Counted from the stretch's first letter, positions 46,579 to 56,664 are shown. The stretch: 64,000 nt of DNA from CAYRAV01 sp964422365 (GCA_964422365.1 CAYRAV010000005.1:23655-87654); one strand, 5' to 3'. A program made the numbers and translations. Notes: a model not told the origin generated them from the sequence alone.

Positions 46579-47628
46579 CTATTCTATTGATATGCAGCTA
46601 TTTCTCACTACTAACTTACCTTCCAGTTCCATTTTGACGGCTCCCTTATGCCCGCCGCGCATCCGGTCTAACAACAAATACATTGCAAATTTACCCATTT
46701 CTTCTTTTGGAAGTCTAACCGTTGTTAACATTGGATTCATATTCTGAGCAGCTTCAATATCATCACTGGCTATAATAGATGGCATATAATAATTATTTTT
46801 ATATTTATTCAGGCACTTTAACATACCAATAGCTGTAATATCATTGGCACAGTAGATACCAGTCGGACAGTTCTCGGATTCCAAAATCCGCTCCATTGCC
46901 TCAAATCCTTCCGCCTCTGTCTGCTTTGTCTCTAATACATAGGCAGGCTCCAAAGGAATGTTATTCATCTGCAGCACATCTAAAAATCCCCTATATCTTG
47001 CTTCATGGTGACATTCCCCCACATATCCTATATCTCTGTGTCCAAGTTTTACCAAATATTCCACTGCGATAGAAGCTATTTTTCTTCCATCACAGACTAC
47101 TTCATCCACTTCATAATTAGTGGAATTACGATTAACTGATACTACATTTTTATATTTTTTATTCAGCTTTTTCAATGCCTCTTTATTGCATTTTCCAATA
47201 ATAATCAAACCATCACATTTCCCTGCTGTATCTTCATACATATCTGTGACTATCTTATCTAAATTTGCATGACGGCATTTTTTATCATTAGAAAACAAAG
47301 ACATATACCACACTTTTACCAAAATACACATCTGCGCATGAATTTCACTTTCAATAATATGTAAAAGTTCACTGAAAAACGGGTCTGTCTGTGAATCATC
47401 CATTCGTGTCATAAGTACATTGATATAATATGTTTTATTACTTTTGGCAGATGCCCCCCTCCTTAAATTTCTTGCTGCTTCATTTGGTACATAATTTAAC
47501 TCCATTGCAATCTGCCAGATTCTATCTCTGATCTCCTTAGAAGAACATTTGTAATTGGGATTATTTAAAACTCTGGAAACAGTTGCAGGGGAAACACCAG
47601 CCTTTTCTGCAATTTTTTTTATGGACAT
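46579..47628 (-). CDS. LacI-family transcriptional regulator
   Basis: 349 residues. N-terminal helix-turn-helix with the LacI hinge (IKKIAEKAGVSPATVSRVLN, then RRGAS), followed by the periplasmic-binding-protein-like effector domain (GHRDIGYVGEC; TGIYCANDITAIGMLK). GAGGTG precedes the ATG at 47628. A broken paralogue of its DNA-binding domain lies at 56937-57119, next to the sulfatase-transporter operon with LacI-type operators. That makes this protein a candidate regulator of that operon, by inference. Confidence 0.92.
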   Translation of the reverse strand: MSIKKIAEKAGVSPATVSRVLNNPNYKCSSKEIRDRIWQIAMELNYVPNEAARNLRRGASAKSNKTYYINVLMTRMDDSQTDPFFSELLHIIESEIHAQMCILVKVWYMSLFSNDKKCRHANLDKIVTDMYEDTAGKCDGLIIIGKCNKEALKKLNKKYKNVVSVNRNSTNYEVDEVVCDGRKIASIAVEYLVKLGHRDIGYVGECHHEARYRGFLDVLQMNNIPLEPAYVLETKQTEAEGFEAMERILESENCPTGIYCANDITAIGMLKCLNKYKNNYYMPSIIASDDIEAAQNMNPMLTTVRLPKEEMGKFAMYLLLDRMRGGHKGAVKMELEGKLVVRNSCISIE

Positions 47629-47737
47629 ATTATCACACCTCTTTTTTCCTCTTTTCTTACAAGACCATCAGACCATTTGACAGCTGGAAACATCAAAAGA
47701 GAAACTCTTTTCTTTTGCATTTTCCTATATTTTTCTA

Positions 47738-47847
47738 TAGAACGTATCTAAAAATTACTTGTTACAAGATGTACATCACAATTTGGGGCAAATAGTACAC
47801 AAATTGGGGCGTGCAGATTGCAGCAATGAATTTTAAAACATGCTCTA
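47738..47847. repeat. Interspersed palindromic repeat, copy I (short)
   Basis: Left end TAGAACGTATCTAAAAATTA with CTTGTTACAAG following; right end TTTTAAAACATGCTCTA. It lacks the central modules. Confidence 0.82.
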
Positions 47848-47913
47848 GCATACTATATATTATTGGTTTTTATTTGTCAACTTGTCTTTGGTTTTTGCAA
47901 TATAAATTCATTT

Positions 47914-48525
47914 TCATTCTGTTTCTTTTCCCTTCCCTGCACTACTACACCCTAAATATCTGCCTACATGCTTTTTGTATCTTTTATATTCTTCTCCAAA
48001 TGCATGTGCCAAAAATTTCTCTTCCTCTAAAATTTGAAAATGCATTAGTACCATTGTTATTACACTAATGATTGCCAATATAGGATTGAAAAATGCTATT
48101 CCAATTCCTATATATACCAAATCAAAACCTAAAAATGCAGGATTTCTGCTAACTTTGTATATTCCTGAAATTATCAGCTTTGTCTTATCTTTGGAAGGAA
48201 TTCCCGCCCTCCAGCTGTCCTGCATGGTAAGCATGGCTATTATAAATATTCCAGTTCCTAAAACTGACAGTATGATACCTGCTATTTTCACAGAGTTTGG
48301 CATCTGAAACCACTTATCATATATAACACTTACAATTTCTGTAATGACAATAACAATGGATACTTTTGATAATAATATTTCTATGAATACTGTCTTTTTG
48401 TCCTTTTCTCCTATTCCTAATTGTGATGTTTGTATTCCTCTTTTCTTTTGTCCAATTAATTTGGCAAAATATGCAATGTAATAAACAGATAATACTGCTA
48501 TTGCCATGATTTGATATACACTCAT
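47914..48525 (-). CDS. Isoprenylcysteine carboxyl methyltransferase-like integral membrane protein
   Basis: About 203 residues from the ATG at 48525 (GGAGG upstream). Four or five membrane helices are present. The C-terminal block GIYKVSRNPAFLGFDLVYIG and EEEKFLAHAFGEEYKRYK is the ICMT/PEMT-type S-adenosylmethionine-binding signature (RNPxYLG, EExxLxxxFGxxY). It probably methylates a lipid or small-molecule substrate at the membrane; the substrate is unknown. Confidence 0.88.
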   Translation of the reverse strand: MSVYQIMAIAVLSVYYIAYFAKLIGQKKRGIQTSQLGIGEKDKKTVFIEILLSKVSIVIVITEIVSVIYDKWFQMPNSVKIAGIILSVLGTGIFIIAMLTMQDSWRAGIPSKDKTKLIISGIYKVSRNPAFLGFDLVYIGIGIAFFNPILAIISVITMVLMHFQILEEEKFLAHAFGEEYKRYKKHVGRYLGCSSAGKGKETE

Positions 48526-48744
48526 GGATGCTTCCTCCTTTTTCACCATTATAAATTTTTGATATTGATTGTTTTGTATGTATTTTAAAATATAAACATA
48601 TAAACAATTATTTATATGTTTATACTATAATATTTTCTATAAATTGTCAATATCCATTGTTTTTTAGTTTACATAATCTTCCTTCTCTTCTATATTCTTG
48701 TTTTCCCTTACACAGTTGAAATTAATTGTTTGAACAGATATAAT

Positions 48745-48875
48745 ATATTTGGGCAAATATCTATACCTGATCGGACAAAGTCTGCCAGCCTAAATGGCAT
48801 GGATTGCAGTATGTCTGGATGGATACACAAAGTGGAGCATACAGATTGCAGCAATGAATTTTAAAACACGCTCTA
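48745..48875. repeat. Palindromic repeat, copy J (left end missing)
   Basis: It begins at the TTTGGGCAAATATC module and keeps a decayed CGGACAAAGTCTGCC hairpin and the right end TTTTAAAACACGCTCTA. The left terminus has been lost. Confidence 0.8.
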
Positions 48876-48907
48876 ATGCTATATTTTAGTTAACGGAGGA
48901 ATAGTTG

Positions 48908-49804
48908 ATGCAGGAAAGCAGATTATTTAAGATTGTATATTATCTTCTTGATAACGGACAAGCCACAGCTCGGGAATTAGCAGAAAAATTTGAAGTATCT
49001 GTTAGGACAATTTATAGAGATATTGATGCTTTGAGCCAAGCAGGTATTCCCCTCTATACTGAAACAGGTCGAAACGGTGGTATTCATCTGATGGATGACT
49101 TTGTTCTGGATAGAGCAGTACTATCTGAAGAAGAAAAGCAGGAAATACTTACTGCATTACAAAGTTTAAATGCCACACAAAACATTAATAACAATGATAC
49201 GCTTTATAAGCTTTCTGCACTTTTCAATGTCAGTTCAAAAAATTGGCTCGAAGTGGACTTTTCAAGATGGGGCAATAATCAGAATGATAATAAAAAATTT
49301 GAATTGCTGAAGTCAGCAGTTATCCATTGCAAATGTGTGAGAATTACTTATGCAGGTTCCTATGAAACAATCAGCGAACGAATCATACAGCCATTAAAAC
49401 TTATATATAAATCTATGTCGTGGTATGTAAAAGCATATTGCACGAAACGACAAGACTATCGCTTATTCAAATTAACCCGCATCTTGGATTTTGAAATTTT
49501 AAATACCAGCTTTCCTCCCCGCTCGTCTCCGAATCTGGAAAACACTTCACAACAAACCGGCAGCAAAATAACAATTCGTTTTCCAAAGGAAATGACATAC
49601 CGTGTTTATGATGAGTTTGATGCAGCACAAATAAAGCAGGAGGAAAATGGGGATTTAGTATTGAGTACGGAAATGATTGTCGATTCATGGCTTATAGGAT
49701 TTCTGCTTTCTTTCGGAGCAAAGGCAGAGGTGGTTGAACCTGTTTATTTAAGAGGGATTTTAGCAGAGCAGGCACAATTAATTTATGAAAAAAATAAACC
49801 TTGA
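48908..49804 (+). CDS. WYL-domain transcriptional regulator (YafY family)
   Basis: About 298 residues from the ATG at 48908, with GGAGG 8 bases upstream (a TTG at 48905 is in frame). The N-terminal HTH_11 wing reads DNGQATARELAEKFEVSVRT, and the WYL domain contains SWYVKAYCTKRQDYRLFKLT followed by R. WYL domains bind nucleotides or nucleic acids. The stop codon lies within a palindromic operator that precedes the ClbS-like gene, suggesting it controls that gene and perhaps itself. Confidence 0.92.
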   Translation: MQESRLFKIVYYLLDNGQATARELAEKFEVSVRTIYRDIDALSQAGIPLYTETGRNGGIHLMDDFVLDRAVLSEEEKQEILTALQSLNATQNINNNDTLYKLSALFNVSSKNWLEVDFSRWGNNQNDNKKFELLKSAVIHCKCVRITYAGSYETISERIIQPLKLIYKSMSWYVKAYCTKRQDYRLFKLTRILDFEILNTSFPPRSSPNLENTSQQTGSKITIRFPKEMTYRVYDEFDAAQIKQEENGDLVLSTEMIVDSWLIGFLLSFGAKAEVVEPVYLRGILAEQAQLIYEKNKP

Positions 49805-49817
49805 CACAGGGTGTCAA
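49801..49817. promoter_or_regulatory. Palindromic operator upstream of the ClbS-like gene
   Basis: TTGACAC-AGG-GTGTCAA is a perfect 7-bp inverted repeat. It overlaps the regulator's stop codon and is followed by a TACAAT -10 at 49829-49834. The -35 region would fall inside the palindrome, as expected for a repressor or MerR-type activator site. Confidence 0.7.
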
Positions 49818-49879
49818 CAATTCTTTGATACAATGGACACAGTAACAATTCTTACGAATTGAAAAAAAGGAGAATGAAT

Positions 49880-50416
49880 ATGAGCAGGCCTACTACAAAA
49901 TCTGACTTAATCAGTGCAGCAACCGAACATTATAAGGAAATGAATATTTTTATTTCCTCATTAACAGAAAAAGAATTATTATCACCTTTTGATTTTGATG
50001 ATAAAAAGAAGGAGGCCCATTGGAAGAGGGATAACAATCTTCGAGATGTTTTAGTCCATCTCTATGAATGGCATCAACTCCTGCTTAACTGGGTTCAGTC
50101 AAATCAAAAAGGTGAAAACAAACCATTCATTCCCAAACCATTTAATTGGAAAACATATGGGGATATGAATATGGAGTTTTGGAAGAAACATCAAAATACA
50201 ACTTTAGAAGAGGCGAAAAAGAGGTTGGAAAAGTCCCATCAGGAAGTGATGAATTTAGCAGAAACATTTTCAAATGAGGAATTGTTTTCAAAAGGAGTAT
50301 ATCCATGGGTTGGCAATAGCACATTGGGCTCCTACTTCGTCAGCACTACAGCAAGCCATTATAATTGGGCAATAAAAAAACTCAAGGCACATAGACGGAA
50401 TTGCAAAAATTTATAA
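49880..50416 (+). CDS. ClbS/DfsB-family four-helix bundle protein (DUF1706)
   Basis: About 178 residues from the ATG at 49880 (AGGAG upstream). Signature residues are RDVLVHLYEWHQLLLNW and the C-terminal STTASHYNWAIKKLK, typical of the DinB-like ClbS/DfsB bundle. ClbS hydrolyses the colibactin cyclopropane; most family members are uncharacterised small-molecule resistance or thiol-linked enzymes. It forms a pair with the WYL regulator upstream. Confidence 0.9.
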   Translation: MSRPTTKSDLISAATEHYKEMNIFISSLTEKELLSPFDFDDKKKEAHWKRDNNLRDVLVHLYEWHQLLLNWVQSNQKGENKPFIPKPFNWKTYGDMNMEFWKKHQNTTLEEAKKRLEKSHQEVMNLAETFSNEELFSKGVYPWVGNSTLGSYFVSTTASHYNWAIKKLKAHRRNCKNL

Positions 50417-50563
50417 TGTCCCTATGAAACACTATTATTAAGGAAAATGCCATTGTTAATCGGCATCCTCTGCTAACACGAAAACATCCAAAAAGTTAAA
50501 CTTTTCTGTTTCCTTATATAAATGTCCTCCTTTGGATGATATATACTCATTTGTTGTAGTCTG

Positions 50564-52552
50564 TTACCGCAACTGTGCAATTGGTTCAATCAAATGAAAA
50601 TTCTTATAGGAAGATAAGTCTGCCACATACTGTTCAACCAGTTCCAATGCAGGATTTTTCCCTTTATCAAAAGGATTTTCTTCTATATATTTCTTTACTG
50701 CCAATTGATACAGTTGTGTCTTTGTAACAAAAGCAATCTCATCTGTTTTACTAATATCTTCTTCCAAAACCTTTTCATGTAATAAAGTTCCTTTATAAAG
50801 ACGAATTACATGATATTCTGTTTCACCTTGTCCTCCTTTATCCGGTTCCACTTTCAGGTAGAATTTTCTGTTGATATCCATCGCCTTACTTCCATCAAAG
50901 TTAATACCAAGATGATCTAAAAGCAATTCTACAGACACATATGGAACTACCATTTTATTATCCATCGCCTGAATATTCAGCTTTGATGCAAAATCAGGAT
51001 TCCTAAGTTCTAGCGCACCTGCTAAATATGCATTTCTCCAAAGAGAATTTTCTGTTTGATAAGCGAGCTGCTCTAAGGCATCTGCACATAAATACCTGGC
51101 TTCCTTATTGTCAGGATTATAATACACCACATGATTGGTAATCGTTGCAACCCATTGATATTTTCCCTTTTCATAATCCTTCCATGCTTTTTCTAATACC
51201 AACTCTTCTGATCCTATATATTCAATTAGTTTCTCTGCCAATTCTCTTTCCGGAAGCGGAAGCAAATGTACCGGATTTCCATCATAGAAACCAAGATATT
51301 TCTGATATATCCCCCTTGCATTGAACGAATAGCTTCCATAATGTCCTCTTGTATACCATGTTCTCGATATGCTCTCTGGTATTTCCAAATGATTGCCAAT
51401 CTCATTCATGGAATATCCCTCATTTGCAAGCAGCAATGCCTGATCATGTGTATATTTATAAGAAACCGCATTGTCTAATAAAAATCGTTTTAAATTATCC
51501 GGACGATGCTGCATCTTAAAATGAGGCAGACCATGTCCCTGATAAATCCCTTCTACCTCCTCTCCAAATAATCTGTACAGATGATATAATATCTTCCCCC
51601 AATAATTGGCATCCCTGACAGGTGCTCCACGCATAGTATATGTGTTATGCAGGGTACCCACACTATTATCTGCAAGAAACAATATCTTATAGTCATTGAA
51701 ATATGTACACATATGTGCTCTTGTCTCTGTATTAGGTGTTAGAATAAAAGTTAATCTGACCCCATCCACAGTAATGGTTCCATCTTCTTCAATCAATTGT
51801 GTTGGAAGGATGACGGAATGTCTTCCGCGTACTCCCAATGTACTGCTAAGTCCAAGGGATACCCACCCTTTTTCATCATGGGGAAGAAATAATCCGCACT
51901 GATACTGTAATCTCCTACTCATGGCAACACCTGCATACAGATTATCATCTACCAATGATTGTTCATATTCTGCTGGTGCAATAATCGGAACTTTTCCCTC
52001 TTCTGGTTTTCCTACTTTATCTTTTGAAATAATTCCTTCCACACCGTCTAAATGATCTGTATGAGTATGACTGTAAATCACAGCTTTGATGTGATCATGG
52101 ATATTCTCATTTATTGCTTTTTCTACTAATTGGACAGCCAGCTGTGCAGCTGCAACAGAACCCGCACAATCCTGTACGATCCACCCATGCTCTGAACGGA
52201 TAAATCCTACTGATGCACTATCCAGTCCAATTACAATATAAAAGTCCTTTGCCATCTCTACCACACCTGCCGGATACTCATCCTGACATATTTTCCACAG
52301 ATAAGGATTTACTGTATCCGGCGGCTGTTCCTCTATCAACTTTTTTTGTGCCTGACGGTTCCAAATTACAGTTCCCTTTTCATCTGTAATATTCTCATCA
52401 CCTAACTCCAAAATGATATGTTTTTTTACATCTTCTACATCTTCTTCCTCTATCTGCAGATATGCTCTCTTCATGGTTTCCCATAAATTTTTATTGATCT
52501 GTTTTGTAATATCAGTTGCACCTTTTCTATCTGCATTAAACTGCAATGCCAT
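50564..52552 (-). CDS. Alkylsulfatase-like metallo-beta-lactamase-fold hydrolase (second copy)
   Basis: 662 residues. Metal motif SHTHTDHLDG in an MBL fold, GTLHNTYTMRGAPVRDA, and the dimerisation (about 400-520) and SCP2-like C-terminal domains of the SdsA/BDS1 alkylsulfatase family. GGAGG precedes the ATG. There is no signal peptide, so it is cytoplasmic, unlike many SdsA enzymes. It lies 84 bases after a paralogue on the same strand, in a probable operon with a sulfonate-type transporter. It should cleave sulfate esters to alcohol and sulfate; the substrate is unknown. Confidence 0.9.
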   Translation of the reverse strand: MALQFNADRKGATDITKQINKNLWETMKRAYLQIEEEDVEDVKKHIILELGDENITDEKGTVIWNRQAQKKLIEEQPPDTVNPYLWKICQDEYPAGVVEMAKDFYIVIGLDSASVGFIRSEHGWIVQDCAGSVAAAQLAVQLVEKAINENIHDHIKAVIYSHTHTDHLDGVEGIISKDKVGKPEEGKVPIIAPAEYEQSLVDDNLYAGVAMSRRLQYQCGLFLPHDEKGWVSLGLSSTLGVRGRHSVILPTQLIEEDGTITVDGVRLTFILTPNTETRAHMCTYFNDYKILFLADNSVGTLHNTYTMRGAPVRDANYWGKILYHLYRLFGEEVEGIYQGHGLPHFKMQHRPDNLKRFLLDNAVSYKYTHDQALLLANEGYSMNEIGNHLEIPESISRTWYTRGHYGSYSFNARGIYQKYLGFYDGNPVHLLPLPERELAEKLIEYIGSEELVLEKAWKDYEKGKYQWVATITNHVVYYNPDNKEARYLCADALEQLAYQTENSLWRNAYLAGALELRNPDFASKLNIQAMDNKMVVPYVSVELLLDHLGINFDGSKAMDINRKFYLKVEPDKGGQGETEYHVIRLYKGTLLHEKVLEEDISKTDEIAFVTKTQLYQLAVKKYIEENPFDKGKNPALELVEQYVADLSSYKNFHLIEPIAQLR

Positions 52553-52636
52553 AACTTTTTCCTCCTTTTTTCAAATATACTGTTATGTGGTACAAATAAT
52601 CTATAAAACAATATTCTGAACGGTTGCCAATATTTT

Positions 52637-54658
52637 CTATTTTAAAGGTTCAATAATATTAAAATTGCGATATTTCCCTGTATCTACCACATAGGTTTTG
52701 AGTATCTCCAATATTTTAGCTGCTTTTTCATCTAACTTTTTATCCTTATTCTGATACTGTTTTGTTGCCAAATCATAAAGTTCCAATCTTGTTACAGAAA
52801 GCACTGGCGCATCTTTTGGCACTGCTGCCTTCTCAATTGCTTCATGCATCACAGTTCCCTTATACAGACGGACAAGATTGTATTCCTTCTCTTTTTCTGA
52901 CAGGGAAGTATTTTTGCTATCTTCCGGTACAACCTCAATGACAAAGGTTTCATCAAAATCCAGTGCCTTCCCGCCATCAAAGTTAATGCCCAGATAATCT
53001 AAAATTAGAGAAGCAGAAACATAGGGCATCACATCTCTGTTATCCATATAACGGATATCCAAATTTGCTGCCGATGATGGATTTCTCAACTCCATGGCAC
53101 CTGCCAGATATGCATTTCTCCACAAGCCTGTTTCTGTCTGATATCCTAACTGTTCCAAAGCATCTGCACATAAATAGCGGGCATCCAGATTATCCGGATT
53201 CAAGAATACCAAATGATTGGTTACAGTTGCTACCCACTGATATTCACCCTTTTCAAAATCTTTCTTTGCCTTCTCAAGTACCACTTCTTCAGAACCTGCA
53301 TATTCTATAAATTTCTCAGCTAATCGGCGCTCTGGCAGCGGCAGCAGATTTACCGGATTCCCATCATAAAAACCAAGTGCCCTCTGGACAGCACCACGGG
53401 CATTAAAAGAATAATTGCCATAATGCGGGCGGGTATACCATGTTTTACTAATCACTTCCGGAATCTTTAATTTATTTCCTATTTCATTTAATTTATTTCC
53501 TATTTCATTTAATTTATATCCCTGATTGGCAAGTAGTAATGCCTGATCACTGGTATATTTATATGCTGCTGCATTGTCTAATAAAAATTTTTGCAAATTA
53601 TCAGGGCGTTTTTCCATTTTAAAATGTGGTACACCATGCCCCTGAAAAATTGCTTCTACCTCCTCACCAAATTCCAGATACAAATGATAAAACAATCCGC
53701 CCCAGAAATTGGCATCTCTTACTCTTGCCCCACGCATAGTATAAGTATTGTGAATAGTACCCATAGCATTGTCGCCCAAATACAATACTTTGTGTGTATT
53801 ACTATAAACACACATATGTGATCTTGTTTCTGTATTAGGAGATGGAATAAACGTTAGTCTGACACCGTCTATCTCAAAAGTCTCTTCCCTCTCAATATAC
53901 CAGTTTGGAAGCAGCATGGATATATGCCCGCGGATACCCAGCAGCGTCATGTTTAAACCAGTAGATACGGATCCTTTCTCATCATGAGGCAAAAACATTC
54001 CACCCTGATATTGCACGCGCCGGCTCATCGCAATGCCTGCATACAAATTGTCATCTATTAAAGACTGCTCATAATCAGCCGGTGCAATAATCGGCACTTT
54101 TCCTTCTTCTAATGTGCCAACCTGTTCTGCCGAAATAAATGCCTCCACACCTCCATAATGATCTAAGTGGGAATGGGAATAAATAACTGCAACCACATGA
54201 TCACGAATATTTTCTCCAATTGCTTTCTCTGCAAGCTGTAATGCAGCTTTGGCATTTTCCACAAAGTTACCACAGTCCTCAATAATCCATCCGTGCTCTG
54301 TACGAATAAATCCAATCATGGCAACTTCCACTCCAGTTACCACATAATAGCCTTCTGCCATTTTTAATACACCTGCAAATTCATTGTCTTTCTTAATCTG
54401 CCACAGGTAAGGATTCACTGTATCAGGAAAATCACCACTATGGGGAACCGGATACTTTTTTGAATCATAGATGACATTTCCTTGTTCATCTAAAATATCT
54501 TCTTCTCCTAACTGTAGGATTAAATGTGCCTTTGCATCCTCCACATCTTCTAACTCTATGCGCAATGCTTCCTGATTACGCTCTTTTAATAATGTTCTGT
54601 TATACTGTTTTGTATATTCTGTAGCTTCTTTTCTACAAGCATTTAATTCATATCCCAT
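52637..54658 (-). CDS. Alkylsulfatase-like metallo-beta-lactamase-fold hydrolase (first copy)
   Basis: About 673 residues from the ATG at 54658 (AAGGAG upstream). Metal motif SHSHLDHYGG, GTIHNTYTMRGARVRDA, FQGHGVPHFKM. It is clearly paralogous to the gene just downstream. A 7-residue unit (NEIGNKL) is tandemly repeated here but single in the paralogue; the DNA shows two 21-base copies at 53466-53507. Cytoplasmic. It lies 115 bases downstream of the binding-protein gene. Confidence 0.9.
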   Translation of the reverse strand: MGYELNACRKEATEYTKQYNRTLLKERNQEALRIELEDVEDAKAHLILQLGEEDILDEQGNVIYDSKKYPVPHSGDFPDTVNPYLWQIKKDNEFAGVLKMAEGYYVVTGVEVAMIGFIRTEHGWIIEDCGNFVENAKAALQLAEKAIGENIRDHVVAVIYSHSHLDHYGGVEAFISAEQVGTLEEGKVPIIAPADYEQSLIDDNLYAGIAMSRRVQYQGGMFLPHDEKGSVSTGLNMTLLGIRGHISMLLPNWYIEREETFEIDGVRLTFIPSPNTETRSHMCVYSNTHKVLYLGDNAMGTIHNTYTMRGARVRDANFWGGLFYHLYLEFGEEVEAIFQGHGVPHFKMEKRPDNLQKFLLDNAAAYKYTSDQALLLANQGYKLNEIGNKLNEIGNKLKIPEVISKTWYTRPHYGNYSFNARGAVQRALGFYDGNPVNLLPLPERRLAEKFIEYAGSEEVVLEKAKKDFEKGEYQWVATVTNHLVFLNPDNLDARYLCADALEQLGYQTETGLWRNAYLAGAMELRNPSSAANLDIRYMDNRDVMPYVSASLILDYLGINFDGGKALDFDETFVIEVVPEDSKNTSLSEKEKEYNLVRLYKGTVMHEAIEKAAVPKDAPVLSVTRLELYDLATKQYQNKDKKLDEKAAKILEILKTYVVDTGKYRNFNIIEPLK

Positions 54659-54773
54659 ACTACACACTCCTTTTCTCTAAACTTGTGTTCAAAACTATTG
54701 TATTGAAAAAACTTTCTTTTCTATGTTTCTCTCTTTATGACCAGACAGTCAAAAACAACATTCTATCCATCTT

Positions 54774-55823
54774 TTATTCTGCTAAGATTTCATCTACATA
54801 GGCAGAATCTAATAATTCATCTATATTAATTTCTCCAGCAAGCATTTGATTTTCTTTGGCAAATTCGTATTGAGACTGCACACTTTTTCTATATTCATCA
54901 GAGAGTGCAGGGTTAAAATAGGAAAAAGAGGTATCATAAGAATACAATTGTTTTAATAGTTCTTCGGGACTGCTGTCGGTTGCTAACAACCCATACACAT
55001 CATCTGGATTTTCTGCCGCATATTCACTGGCACGTTTTAATGCACGAATAATTGCCTTTGCAGATTCCGGATCTGATTCTAAAAATGCTGTACGCCCTGT
55101 TAATGTAAGACCGCTTGTTTCTTCTAAATCTTCTGTCGTATTGGTAAGAATACTTCCAATTCCTTGTGACTGCAGCAATAATGCCTGTGAATATGCACCA
55201 AAAAAAGCATCTGCTTCACCGGAAATCAATATGGAATTGGCATCTGCCAGCGCATTAATTTGCTCTACCTTAGAGGAATCAATATCATTTTTCTTGCATA
55301 TATCAATAAAATACCGATAAAGAATTGTTCCTGGAATTACAATTGCCTTTTTACCCTCTAAATCCTTGATCGAACTGATTCCGCTTTTTTTGGTTACAAA
55401 CAATGCATAATGATTCTGCTGTGTAGTGGCTGCAATAATCTTAAGGTCTACACCATTACTCTTAGCTGTCATAGCCGGAAGCTCATTGTAAAAAGCATAC
55501 TCAATCTCACCAGCTGCAAATGCCTCATTAATTGCAGGTCCTGCCTGGGCAAAACCTACAAATTCAGCCTGATATCCCGCTTTTTCCAGTTCTTCATCTA
55601 TGTATCCTAATCTCTGTGCCAGCAAAGCATTCTCACTTAACATACCACTCTGTGCCGGGCAAGCAATCTTAATTGTTTTTAAGTTCCCATCTGTACTTTT
55701 ATCACCATTTCCTGTGTCTGTAATTGAATCTGCATTACCTGAACTGCAACCGGTAATTATCATTGCCAATATGAAAAACAATGCTGCTAATTTTCCTTTC
55801 TTTAACCATAATCTCAACTTCAT
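54774..55823 (-). CDS. SsuA/TauA-type substrate-binding lipoprotein
   Basis: About 349 residues from the ATG at 55823 (GGAGG upstream). Lipoprotein signal with lipobox ITGC (LAALFFILAMIITGCSSG). The periplasmic-binding-protein type 2 fold of nitrate/sulfonate/taurine binders is indicated by KIACPAQSGMLSEN, FVGFAQAGPAINEAFAAGEI and YAFYNELPAM. It should capture a sulfonate or sulfate-ester-like substrate outside the membrane and pass it to the adjacent permease. Confidence 0.9.
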   Translation of the reverse strand: MKLRLWLKKGKLAALFFILAMIITGCSSGNADSITDTGNGDKSTDGNLKTIKIACPAQSGMLSENALLAQRLGYIDEELEKAGYQAEFVGFAQAGPAINEAFAAGEIEYAFYNELPAMTAKSNGVDLKIIAATTQQNHYALFVTKKSGISSIKDLEGKKAIVIPGTILYRYFIDICKKNDIDSSKVEQINALADANSILISGEADAFFGAYSQALLLQSQGIGSILTNTTEDLEETSGLTLTGRTAFLESDPESAKAIIRALKRASEYAAENPDDVYGLLATDSSPEELLKQLYSYDTSFSYFNPALSDEYRKSVQSQYEFAKENQMLAGEINIDELLDSAYVDEILAE

Positions 55824-55861
55824 AATGATTTCCTCCTCTAATTTCTTTATTATCAAATATC

Positions 55862-56632
55862 TTATTTTGCTTTCTCTTTTAATTTTTCCCAAGGTGTCAT
55901 TGCTGCAAAAATCAGGGAAATTATTTTATCCATCAAAATTCCCATTAAGCCGATGACAATCATACATACAATTACCTTATCCGACCGCATCAGACTTCTG
56001 GCATCATTCATGCGATATCCAATTCCTGACGAGGATGCAATCAATTCAGATGCCACCAATGCCATCCATGAAACACCAAGTCCTAATTTTATTCCAACAA
56101 GAATCTGTGGCAATGCATGCGGCAGATAGACCTTTACAAATGTTTTCCACTTATTTAACTTATAGAGCTTTGCAACCTCTATATAACTTACCGGTGTACT
56201 TGAAATACCACTTAAGGTATTCACTAGTACAGGGAAAGTTGCAGCAATTACAATAATGACAACTTTTGAATTTTCACCAATACCTACCCAAAGAATAATT
56301 AATGGAATCCACGCAATCACTGGTATCTGCCGTATTGTTGTAATGGCGGGCAGCAATAATGCTTCCGCTGTTTTGCTCATTCCCATAATGGCTCCTAATA
56401 TGACACCAATACAGGCGGAAGTAAAAAAACCTTTTAATACTCTCTGGATACTAACCCGCAAATCTCCCTGCAGTTGTCCTGATAAAATCATTTCCTTACA
56501 TGTCGCAATTACTGTCTGTATTTTTGGCAACAGGCTGTTTGGGACATCAGAATAAGTGGTATACAAAAACCAAGCTGACAAAATAACAATTGGAACAATC
56601 AGTCCAATGCCTATTCGTTTCCATATTTTCAT
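55862..56632 (-). CDS. SsuC/TauC-type ABC transporter permease
   Basis: 256 residues, six predicted helices. The EAA loop reads EVAKLYKLNKWKTFVKVYLP, and the family block SWMALVASELIASSSGIGY is present. GGAGG precedes the ATG at 56632. It is the first gene of the transporter/sulfatase unit. No ATP-binding partner gene occurs in the window, so it must share an ATPase encoded elsewhere. Confidence 0.93.
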   Translation of the reverse strand: MKIWKRIGIGLIVPIVILSAWFLYTTYSDVPNSLLPKIQTVIATCKEMILSGQLQGDLRVSIQRVLKGFFTSACIGVILGAIMGMSKTAEALLLPAITTIRQIPVIAWIPLIILWVGIGENSKVVIIVIAATFPVLVNTLSGISSTPVSYIEVAKLYKLNKWKTFVKVYLPHALPQILVGIKLGLGVSWMALVASELIASSSGIGYRMNDARSLMRSDKVIVCMIVIGLMGILMDKIISLIFAAMTPWEKLKEKAK

Positions 56633-56664
56633 GCTAATCCTCCTTGCATCTGTGCTATGTGATG

